Positions 38,901 to 48,822 of a DNA stretch of 64,000 nt are shown here, piece after piece. The notes beneath the pieces are model-generated. The model did not search any database. It saw nothing but the letters and a program-made list of their open reading frames with translations, and was not told the DNA's origin. Source of the DNA: Acorus gramineus (Eukaryota > Streptophyta > Magnoliopsida > Acorales > Acoraceae); contig CM060847.1 of the NCBI GenBank assembly GCA_030737835.1, positions 20,309,727 to 20,373,726 on the forward strand, in the 5' to 3' direction. Within the stretch, counting starts at the first letter, position 1, and every line of letters begins with the position of its first letter. The position numbers were made by a program, and so were the translations under genes.

Positions 38901-40968
38901 GCCATGGGTAAAACAATATTGGGACCACAAAAAGGAAAAAAGAATGGAAAAGGAGAATGCTAGAAGCTATCTACAAAACCTATCCCCAATTCCAAACAAC
39001 ACAACCTCAAGTGTACCCCACTCGAAACAGAAAGAGAAGGCCCTGACATATAATCACCCCCACTCCAATATGAGTTTTTCCACCATTTTCCACACCTTGA
39101 AACAAAAAGACTCTCCTTGAAATACCACATGATTTCTTGCAACCATAGAGCCCAAGTTGTTGCTGGGATTAGAAGTTGGCGCTCAAAATGAACGGCTAAA
39201 GGAGATATTAAAATTGTGGGGAAAGGAAAAGATCAAGAGAAACATAAAAGGATTTAAAGCAAGCAAGTCCTAAAAGAGGAGGCAAGTCATTTCGATGCAT
39301 GGGAAGAGGCTGGCCTTCATTCAAAAGTGGACAGAGAGGTGAGGAATTGTAAAAAAGAAGAGTGGATGAAGATCTTGAGGATGGAAGAGGCGAAGTGGAG
39401 GCAAAGACTGAAGGAGGTCTAGCTCAAGGAGGGGGACAATAATACCAAGTTCTTTCACAACGGCAAACCAATGAAGAACGACCAACGGGTGATGAAACTC
39501 CAAGTGAACAACAGCAAGAAGGTAGTGGCAGGACAGATTGAAGAGGCAATGGTGTCACTTAAAAAAAAGGTTTCTCTAAGCCTTTTTGACGAAGACCTAT
39601 TGCACATCCCTGATCATCGTCTCCATTGTTTGGAGGCTCCATTTATGGAGAAAGAGGTTTTTTTTTTTTTTGTGAATGGAAATGGTAGGCGATCACCTTT
39701 GTATTAATAAAAAGCAGAAGCTCAATTTGGAAATACATAAACAAAGAAAGCAAAAAAAAAAAAGGAAATGCTGCAAACACTGTGGGGAAGGAAAACCACA
39801 AACAAAATCCTACAGGCAGAAGAGACATCTACCTATAGACTGTGAGAGGACCCCTCCCCAAACCCCATCCGATCCAGGCCTAATTAATCACCACACTGCC
39901 CACCAGCACCCTCACTTGTGTGGCCCCTCCACAGAACCTATCCCACTCCTATATAAAATTGATCACCATATCCCAAATATTTCCGCATTGCCCCCGAAAA
40001 ATGGAAAGGTTTTTCGTCAATCATACCGACCTAGCACTGCCAGAATATACGATTGTGACACCATAGCCCACAATGATGGATAGGTTAAAGAGGATTTTTG
40101 GTGAATATGGTAACAAATCCCCAAGCCCAAATGGGTTCAGGCTTAAGCCCGCCTAGGCGGCCGATTAGGCCCATGCCGCCTATGCAAGACACCCATAACG
40201 ATGCGAGAAGGGCCCGTGTCTGCTTAATTTGGGGATTAGTCACCGATTTTTTTCAATTTTTAGAACAATGTGCGCAGGGATTTAGTTTGTTTTGGGGAGG
40301 TCGAATTGTGATTAAGGTGTAGTTTGGTCATGTTTGTTGCATCCTAAATTACAGATTATAGCTTATAAATTATAAATTATAACTTTTCTAATAAGTAGTA
40401 GACATTTTGTTGTAACTGTTTAAAAGCAGAAAATAATATTTCAAATAGCTTTTTGTTTAATAAGTTGTAAAATAAGTTAATATTTGATTTGTGTTGGAAA
40501 ATAGCTCTTTACTCTACAATTGTCAAAAATATCCCTCAACTATAAAAGTTAAAATTCAATTTATGTTTGATAAAATAAGTTGATTTTTACATATTAATTT
40601 AATTTTATAAATATTTAAATGAAAATCAACTTAATATAAATAATGTTTCAAATTCACTATAATATTTTTCATAATATTACATTCTATAATTTTAATAAAC
40701 TGATGACAAATGAAATTATAAAAAAAAAATTGACAATGTATAATTTGTAATAGTAAAAAAATTGAAAAGATGAAAGGAGGTTTAATTATTTTTGGTGTAA
40801 TAGTAAAAAAATAGATACACATATTATTAATAAAAATACATAAAGGATATGAGAGTCCAAAATAAATAAAAAAGTTTAAAACATTTTATAAACTATAACA
40901 TCAAAAGCATCTCTTTCTCAACTTACAGATTATGACTTTTTAAGCAGTTTTTAGCTTAAATAAGTTTC

Positions 40969-42180
40969 CATAAGGTGGTGTTTGGTTCACCCCGTGTTCA
41001 GCACTTATTACACTTAATCATGAAAATCAGCACTTTTTTATTAAAATTGTGTTTGGTTGACACCCAATATCAGCGCTTAAAAAAACCTCATTTAGCATTA
41101 AATCCCGTTGTTTCTTCCGCACTCGAGACCTCACTTATTTTCCGGCACTCGCTTTACGCCATTTTACTACCATTGCGAAAAGACCCCATTGCCCCTGCCT
41201 ATTCCTCAAATTTACCAAGGGTATTTAAACCCTCTTTTTATTTCTCTCTCCTCTAAAAGCCCCAAATCAAAAACACATCTGACAACCCTAAATAAAAAAC
41301 ACCCTTTCGAGAGAGAGAGCAAAAAAAACCCGAGATGGGAGACTCCTTCCACCGCGAGAGCTCCGTCGGTCATGACCTCAGTGTCCTCTCTGCCTCCCCA
41401 CTCGACCTCCTCGATGTCATGTGCGGTTGCGGCGTACTCTCACTCCGCTACCTCTCCCATGCCGGCGCCGCCTTTGTTTGGGGCAACGATGCCAACGAAG
41501 ATCACGGCGACCTCATTGCCAACCTCTCCTGGGCTACGCTGGCCAATGAGGTCGAGGTTGAGACGGGGGCGACGGAAGTGGGTCATTACTAGCATCAACT
41601 CATAAATTTATGTGATTTGGGTTTTTGAGAGGATTGGGGAAACTGTGTTTTAGGTTTATGTGATTTGGGTTTTTGAGATTGATTGGTTTGGTTGTGTGGG
41701 TTTATTGTGGATTTGGTTGTGGACTATCAAAAGTTTTTAAATTTTTTGGGTGTTTTTTATGTCAGATGCAACAGCTCTGATTTTGCAAAGATGAGAGAAA
41801 TCACAATCAGCCAAAATGATAAATTTTTCCTTTTACAAATTTTTACTGATTCTGCTTTTTATGGTTTCTTTGTTGTGTAGTAGTTCTTGTGATTTCTTTG
41901 TATACGTATAGATAATAAATTTCATGTGAATTTTGAGTTGTACATGTATTCAACCAAACGTTAAAATAACATTCAATACTTATTAAATGGATCAAAATAC
42001 TATTTTAATAAGTTCTACTTTTCAGTGATGAACCAAACACACTTATCTTCATAAGTGTTTATAATCTCCGTTGAACCAAACAGTTTTTTTTCTAAACTGA
42101 TTAAAACTTATCAGAACTTATACAATCTGCACTTATGAATCAGCACTTAAAATCCGCATTCCGCTGAACCAAACAGCCCC
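40969..42180 (+). mobile_element. hAT-like element carrying a TRM1-like gene fragment (Pack-type)
   Basis: Terminal inverted repeats GGTGGTGTTTGGTTCA and (reverse complement of the right end) GGGGCTGTTTGGTTCA are flanked by TAAGTTTC (40961-40968) and TAAGTTTG (42181-42188), an 8-base duplication with one mismatch, as hAT elements leave. The 1.2-kb interior has no transposase but holds a coding fragment at 41335-41592. It is nested in a larger insertion present only in unit 2. Confidence 0.75.
41335..41592 (+). pseudogene. Captured tRNA (m2,2G26) dimethyltransferase-like fragment
   Basis: An 85-residue open frame starting MGDSFHRESSVGHDLSVLSA continues with the SAM-binding motif LLDVMCGCGVLSLRYLSHAG and FVWGNDANEDHGDLIANLSW. 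Plant TRM1 proteins carry FxRxES-x-GRDLxVL, then a (L/V)DxMCGCGxRSLRYL motif and FVxANDAN (established family knowledge), so this is a partial TRM1-type methyltransferase. The catalytic C-terminal half is absent, and some core residues differ (Leu for Arg after CGCGV). It lies inside a hAT-like element with a short leader-like stretch upstream (41281-41334). Moderately sure of the family, unsure whether it is expressed. Confidence 0.65.
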
Positions 42181-42788
42181 TAAGTTTGAACAAACAAACA
42201 ACAACGGCTTATTTTAAGCTAAAAGCTATAATCTCTATCTTATAATTTTAACAAACGTGTACCTTGTTGTGTGTGATGTCTAGGTTGGGGTGTGAGTAGA
42301 TACATCTTCTACTGTGCTCTAGACCAGGAAGTTCCTTCTGTGTTTGTAGCTTTATTTGTTTTTCTTGTACTTGGGCACTTCTTTTTAAAATTGGAGGAGG
42401 TTGCCTAAGATATTCTCAAAAGAAAAAAAAATTTAAGGAATGAAATTTACAAAGAAACTATAATTTTTTTCTAAAAAATGATTTGAACTAGTGTCATTTA
42501 TCAATTAAACAATTGTCAGGAAGCAACAAAAGCATAGAACTACTCTACAACTATGCATACAACAATATGCATTACTTTATTAACTATCATGATACACAAT
42601 GGATTCCCTTCTGAAAAAAATTAATACACATTGAATACGAAAGGTTTTAAATTTCAGGGATATCATGGTAGATCATGTTCAACCAAGAATTCCAATGAAA
42701 AGGAACTAATATAATTACTTCCAGCAGATTTATAGCGGTTGACAAATGCATAGAATGATGATGTCTAAAAAAAAAAAACTCTAAATAC

Positions 42789-42896
42789 CTTATTGCGCAG
42801 TGGTCTTAGCCCAAGAGCTTGCTCTGATAAAATTCGGTATTTTTTTACCTTTGAAACTGGGTTGTTAGACCTATAATTTTTTCCTTCCCCGTGAAT
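42789..42896 (-). other. Tandemly duplicated exon 5 in truncated TWINKLE copy B
   Basis: A 108-base exon copy lies just downstream (in transcript order) of the main exon 5 at 43131-43024. Both are 36 codons, phase 0 at each end, with AG acceptor and GT donor. The extra copy reads IHGEGKNYRSNNPVSKV at its start and ends LGLRPLRNK, against MHGEGKNYRFNNPVATV and LGPRPLCNE in the main exon. Copy A has only one such exon (16471-16364), so the duplication followed, or was lost from, one of the two units. Because both are phase 0, inclusion of either or both keeps the frame. Confidence 0.75.
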
Positions 42897-43339
42897 CTGA
42901 AACAAAATACTCCAATTCAATGTGAGAGCTTACAGTATTCATTAAAGTACTGTAACTATAATATGACCATAAATATGCAATTATTCTTTAAATACCTAAA
43001 TACCCAAAAAAAATTATGAATACCTCATTGCATAGTGGTCTTGGCCCAAGAGCTTGCTCTGATAAAATTTGGTATTTTTTTACCGTTGCAACTGGGTTGT
43101 TGAACCTATAATTTTTTCCTTCCCCATGCATCTGAAACAGAATACTCCAATTCAATGTGCGGCCTTACAGTATTCATTAAAGTAAGGCAACTGCAATATG
43201 ACAATATATATGCAATTATTCTTTAATGTGCAGACACCGAACTAAGACCATACATTTATATGTCCTTTCCAACCACATTTAGCTCTAGAACAAGACCACA
43301 TAGCCCTGCACCACTCAAAATAAACTTGGTTAAGTATTT

Positions 43340-43342
<3 letters not shown>

Positions 43343-43374
<32 letters not shown>
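43343..43374. repeat. (GA)n microsatellite, copy B; shorter in copy A at 16681-16700
   Basis: actgagagag tract of about 16 GA units in copy B against about 10 in copy A, at the same intronic position 5' of exon 4. Confidence 0.85.
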
Positions 43375-44469
43375 AGGTATAATTTTCTCAGCCAAAGAGA
43401 TATAGATTCAACATAACATCCTCACCCACTTTCCCGAATGAGAACGGAAAGACACTTTTCCTTAGAGTTCCCACCTTCACACTGTTGTATCAGAAATTCA
43501 GACATGTCAAACACAGATCCACATATAAACGAACATGAAAAAGGCTTATTTTCCATAATACAGACAGAATAACTATACACACACAACTCTACACAATTGC
43601 AATCCCCAAAAAAGGAATCAGTTTCACATGACAACTTGACAAAACCGATTGGTATTGCAACAATTGACGTTTACATTTCCACATCAATAAGTTGAGCTAT
43701 TCATAGGTAGTAGCATTGCAAACTATGCTGCCTAGATTAGTTTTTTCTTTATTTAGTTAAAAAAGAGATAAGACTCCTATGAAGGACAATCCTTATTCGC
43801 AAAGAAAACAAGGGAGGTGAGGTATCCCCATTAAACTAAAAACAAGAAAAACTCGAACCACCGACCCCATCCACCACCCATACAATATAAGAACCTTCTT
43901 TGTAAGAAACCCAAATGGGACACAGAGATACTGCAATTTTCAATTTCATTTTTTACAAGGTTTTCACTAGGTTATTCATTAGGCAGGAAAATTTATGTTT
44001 CAGGCATAGTCCAATTTTAATTGAGGAAAACTTTATGTATCTATGCATAATACTCTTATTGTATTCAGCATCATAAACTTTTATTTGTTCTTTTCCAATA
44101 GCCTCCACATGAACACTTGGGCCATGTGATTTAGCATAACCTTTCCCAAACACTGGCAATTTCTATGCTACTCCCACACCAGCATAACCCACTTTGTCCA
44201 AAATACTCAGACATGAACACTTTGTCCAGTGTGGGAGTAGCAAAGAAATTTTGGTTAATAACTCCAACATAACCCACTTTGTCAAAAATCCTCAGACATG
44301 AACATTTAAACCAGGCTCTTACAATGATTTGATTCAACAACATTGGGACTTTGATAATAACTACATTAACTAGACTCTTACAATGACTTTATTCAACTCT
44401 TACCATTAAAAATGATAACAATAAGATCTAAATTAACTAGTTGACTCAGAAGAAGAGGATTTAGTGAGA

Positions 44470-45100
44470 AGTTGGCACCTCATTCCTGGTTCTCTATAAG
44501 GACCCTATATTGGTAGCTTAATAAAAACCCCTCTCAAAACCTTCCAACTGTTCGCTTTGAGTGCCTCATATGGGGAGCTCTTGCACCTTTGAAAATCCAA
44601 TGCTTCATGTGGCTTCTTCTTGACAAGGTTCTCACTAAAGTTAAACGATCGAAATGGGCAATTGATGGTAATGTTGCCTGTGTGCTTTGTGGAGAGGCAG
44701 AGAAACAAGAGAACATCCTTTCTTTTGATGCTTATTTAGTGTGGAAATTTGGGAAGAGGTGAGATTGGCTGTTGAATCCCAATGTTCCTTTAATAACATT
44801 GAAGGTGTGTGAGATTGGTTTCGACAAAGACGCAAGAAAGCTGATCGAAGTAAGCTTGCTAAGTTTCAATGGTTAGTCCCTCACGCGGTATGTTGGAAAA
44901 TAGGGATCATTCAGAACAAATGCATCTTCCAACAGGAAAACACATGGGCGGCGATATTAGATGTATTTGTTTTCTCTTCCTTCTGCAGAACATATCAGGC
45001 AATATTTCTAGACAACCCATTCTCGGATTGCTTAGCACTTTTTCATTTTCCAACTTGGAGATATACGCTAATTGTTCTTTTCGCAATCCTCACCTAAACT
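44470..45100 (+). mobile_element. LINE zf-RVT relic in copy B
   Basis: Longer than its unit 1 partner: LAPLKIQCFMWLLLDKVLTK, then WAIDGNVACVLCGEAEKQE, a classic zf-RVT start. It continues as in unit 1 to about 45100. The extra 5' part shows unit 1 suffered a deletion here, or unit 2 preserves the older state. Confidence 0.65.
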
Positions 45101-47944
45101 TCAAACTACAAGACCATGGTTCATGGTTTATCGTGTCTAATAAAAGTATACTTCAAAGTTCAAACCATCACTGCTGCTACTGTCATCGCTGCTAGGGGGG
45201 GAAAAAACACTGGTATTATGGTTTACCAGCTCATGGATTTACAAGAAACGGATATCTAATTTTTCTTAAAATGTAAATATTTGTGCAAAAACACTAACAA
45301 GCCCAATAGACTAACTCAAAATCCTCCACTTCCCAGCAAATTTAACAATTCAAACACAAGTGTCCTAACAGATCTCATTATAATCCCAAAAGAACAATCT
45401 CACAATTGGACAAATCAAAGTTCATCAACAAATAATTTGATATTTCATGCGTAAACTTTCATCTAATATCTGAGTATCATTTTTATTTATTTGTTTGTTT
45501 CAAAAAAAATTATCCAATATCACCACCCTAACATGCATAAACAAAAGTATATTAACTAGAAATGAGTATATAAAACATAAGATGCATCAGACAAAAGACA
45601 CCTGTGGGCAGATTGTCCTGAACTTATCAAGTTTCATTCCTGCAGATGGAATGCCTTCCTCTTCCAACTTCAGTCTTAACAGAGTAAGTGGATCCTGAAC
45701 AACTTCATCTTCCACTTGCGCCAAATGAACTTGAAAGTCCCCCAAAAATGAAACAAAAAAACATCAACTGATGAAGAAAAAAATCACCGCAATGAGGGAC
45801 AAAAGGGGATACTTATGAACACAAACTTACAAAAAATAAAAAAAAACACAAATTGAAATTATGAGTCATTTAAAATGCAAATTTTAACATAAAACACTCC
45901 AAAGTAGATCAAATGGTCAAGTTTTTATGTGTGAAAAAGGGTCATATAAAATTCCTTCAGGAATATATGCTTTGCCTAGACAGAATGACAGGCGTCATGG
46001 AGCGAGATACAACGGTTGCATGGCTGGCAAACTGCAATATTATTAACAGACCGGTCTTCCTTAAATCACATGAATTCTTTACAGTATCACAAAGAGATAC
46101 ATCATCACAAAGAGAAGTTAAAAGCAATCCTTATAAAGTAAACATAAAAATTGTGAACTAACAACCAGATCCATGGATTAATTAAATTTCAGATGGTTCA
46201 CCTAACTAATAAATTTTGGTGGGCATCACACACTTCCACTATTTTTTTTATTTTTATTTTTTTTTTAAAATATGGGTCATCCTCAAAACTAATTCAAATG
46301 GTTATTTTCAACACAAAACACTTCAAAAAAGATCAATGGTCAAGTCAGTCTGCAAAAAAAAAGAGCTATGTATAGATTCCATTGTAAAGAAGCGCCTTGT
46401 CTATAAAGCATGACAGGTATCATGGAGTGGTTTGGGATTTTCAACAAACGAGACTTCATCAAATCATACAAAACCATTGCAAAGAGAGACTTAAAAGTAA
46501 GAGTGCCTCTCAAATCAATTCAAAATGGGATTTTTAACATAAAACACTTTGAAGGAGATCAAATGGTCAAGCGAGGTTTAAGTTTGACAAATGCCAAACA
46601 AAGATATCATCTTTGATGAGTACCTTGTCTATAGAGCATGAAAGGCTTCACGGAGCGGAAGACGTGTGCCGTTGCCGGCGGCCGGAGGAACCCCGTCAAG
46701 GGGTTGGGGAAGAGGAGGCGGTGACGGGTGAGGTGGAGGCGGCGGCGAGGGTTGATGAGGGAGGGTTGTGGGTGGGGGCACTTCGGGAAGAAGAGGTGCC
46801 TGGAGCTTCCCATGAAGAGTCGGCGGGAGAGTAGGGGCATTTTGGGAAGGGGAGGAGTGAAGTATTGGGTACTGTTGGGTTCTTCTCAAGTGTATTTCAT
46901 GACGGCTGATGCTGGTGAGAGAGATGGAGAGATGGAACGAAGAGCGGGGGGATTTGAAATTAGGGTTTTCTTTCTTTCCAAAAATTAAGGATGCAACTTT
47001 TGTGGGTCCAACCTGACCCAATCCGAACCAACTTGACTAGTTAGCATGCTTCGGTTTGAATTTTTTTTTTTTTTTTGAGTGGTTCTATTTAAACCTTTCA
47101 AATTTATAAGGAAACTCTTCATAAATGGATTTTGTTTCTAAATATCTATTTAGATATTTCAAATAAGTACACCTTCTAATAAATAAGTTCTTCTAATTTT
47201 TAAAAAAAAATCTTTAATTAATATTTTTTTAATAATCAATTGAGATCGAATGCCTATCACATTTTTAAAAAAAATATTCTTTTAATAAGCATGTCTCAAT
47301 CTCATATAAATTAAATATATATGTTATTTTGTATACGTGGGGTTTGTATTGATATTGGTTTGTATATGATTTGAATTTTTAATGTAAGAGGGGCGTGTTT
47401 ATTGTTTACAAATGAGGTTAATGTACGAGGGGTTTACCCATAGTTACGTGATTAATATAATCTAGGTAGCTTTGGACTACCAGTTTCAAAAAAAAAAAAA
47501 AATTATAAGTGGCTTGAACATTAACTAATTAAAATGTGAGTGGTTTATTTACAAGAGGGATTACTTACAAATTAGAGGGGCTCAAATAGAGCCACCTTTT
47601 TTCCTGTAGGGTTTAACCCAACCCGAACCTGAACCAACCCGAACCCAATTCGGGTCAGGTTTGAGTTGAGGTCTCGAGTTGGCCGGGTTGAACCGGAACC
47701 GCATATGTTTTAATACTTTAATTTGATCACTTGTTTGGTTACTTGGTTGGAGGGGATAAATCTTGACCGTTCATCATTGATCGGGTAAAATCACAACCCC
47801 TTCAACTAAACCTAATTCACCCACTGTCCCACTCTTTCACTCATCCCTCTCTTCACTGCCGTCACCACGCTACCACCTTACCTTCTCTTCTTTTTTTTCT
47901 CCCACGGTAACAACGTCGCTCTGTCTCTTTGGACAGAGCGAGCG

Positions 47945-47947
<3 letters not shown>

Positions 47948-47979
<32 letters not shown>
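47948..47979. repeat. (GA)n tract in captured leader
   Basis: About 16 GA units directly before the ATG of the captured fragment in the MULE-like element. Confidence 0.85.
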
Positions 47980-48111
47980 AATGGAGATCCTGACATCAAA
48001 ACCTAGGTCAGGATCGAAGGTCCCCCCAAGCTTCCGAGCTCAAAGTGTCTGTCACTTAGAAGCTCCTCGATTTCCTCGGCGACTACTCTGACGACGTCCT
48101 CGTTGTATCCT
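47980..48111 (+). pseudogene. Captured 5' exon fragment, possibly of a CCCH/PWI-like RNA-binding protein gene
   Basis: A (GA)n leader-like tract (47948-47979) precedes ATGGAGATCCTGACATC at 47982. In another frame the segment ends ELKVSVT, stop, KLLDFLGDYSDDVLV before a GT (splice-donor-like). The KLxDFLGDYSDDVLA motif is what I recall from the N-terminal PWI-like fold of plant ZC3H14/Nab2-type zinc-finger proteins; this family call is tentative. Frameshift and stop make it non-functional. Confidence 0.4.
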
Positions 48112-48822
48112 CCTCTATCTCTATCTGTCATTGTATTTTTTTTATAGTCCGGCCCGCATTAACATCCGCGGAAGGGTTTCTTGTCGTTTCATTTGATTGA
48201 ATATTGGGTGGTGGAGTTTCTCTCTTTTTCAACCTTGAAAATGTTGTGAATTATAAGCTTTTCACTTCGCTTGGTTCATTTATCCAGTTTATTCAGTGGG
48301 ATTTTTTTTTTTTTTTTGGGTTTTGGTGGATTGGTTAATAGCAGTCTTTTGTTCTCTGAATTGTGTTTTGAATGGTTGCTGGTGCTTCTGTTCTTCAAGG
48401 TTTTTTTTATTAGTATTTATTCTAAGGAAGATATAGCTATAAATTAAACAAACCCTTTTTACATGTATTTTTTATAGACTTGCTTAATTAAAAAAATGAA
48501 ATATCAAGAGATCACCTATGGCATGTCTATCGGGATAATTCTCATAATTATGTTTATTCATATAAGCTAATTCTCAAAATTAATGGTCCTTGAGGGTTAT
48601 TTAATCAAGTTCTTTCATTTTTTTAATCATTCACATAAATAATCTGAGCTTAGCCCAAGCCCAACCCAATCCCGGGTTCAAACCGAACCCGCGGGTTGAG
48701 GTCGGGTTCGGGCTCGATTTGCACCCTTCAAATTGAGGTTGGGTTCGGGTTGGACATTGTGTGTCGCGGGTTTGATTTGGACATGCCTTCAACCCGACCA
48801 ACCCACCCGAGTTGCACCCCTA

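Larger units (their letters stand above)
40330..42265. mobile_element. Outer TIR element in unit 2 hosting the Pack-type element
   Basis: Present in unit 2 but not at the matching site in unit 1 (near 15868). Ends carry imperfect inverted repeats: GTTTGTT...ATTACAGATTATAGCTTATAA on the left, and GTTTGTTAAAATTATAAGAT...GATTATAGCTTTTAGC as reverse complement of the right. It is AT-rich and non-coding apart from the nested element. Target duplication is unclear. Confidence 0.55.
38480..42435 (+). mobile_element. LINE ORF2 relic in copy B, split by later insertion
   Basis: Counterpart of the unit 1 LINE relic: FNHSPLVLDIGLVDQWQMH at 38696, KEEWMKILRMEEAKWRQR near 39357, LKEGDNNTKFFHN near 39427, and the 3' tail at 42270-42435. 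The TIR element 40330-42265 separates the tail from the body. Confidence 0.7.
28231..46840 (-). pseudogene. 3'-truncated TWINKLE duplicate (copy B), zinc finger plus Toprim only, possibly still coding
   Basis: Second copy of TWINKLE exons 1-12 and about 26 codons of exon 13. Exons (minus): 46840-46624, 45729-45602, 43481-43426, 43305-43254, 43131-43024, 37626-37549, 37471-37391, about 37256-37192, 37094-36978, 31853-31806, 31732-31647, 31558-31498, 28377-28231. Length changes against copy A are whole codons: one lost in exon 1, one in exon 2, two in exon 6. Zinc-finger cysteines (MWSCSRAKCGWKG) and Toprim motifs (VEGEIDKL, ATDADTPGQ) remain. Helicase exons are absent. Exon 13 runs through the duplication junction into antisense bHLH sequence and stops at 28231-28233, giving about 414 residues if exon 8 is 66 bases; I could not settle that exon to the base. 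Exon 5 has an extra copy at 42896-42789. It could be a dead copy or a new primase-only gene. Confidence 0.72.
46987..48822 (+). mobile_element. MULE-like element with captured gene 5' end (Pack-MULE candidate)
   Basis: Flanks CCAAAAATT (46978-46986) and CCAAAAATC (48823-48831) form a 9-base duplication with one mismatch. Ends are GGATGCAACTTTTGTGGGT and, reverse complemented, GGGGTGCAACTCGGGTGGGT. Both ends are rich in CCCGAACC/GGGTTCGG words. The insertion splits the shared TWINKLE upstream region of copy B about 150 bases before its start codon. No transposase is seen; the interior holds a GA tract and a gene fragment. Confidence 0.7.

Noticed and set aside
41108..41605. 165-codon frame overlapping the TRM1-like fragment
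   Set aside because: Frame shadow; the methyltransferase signature is in the 41335 frame.
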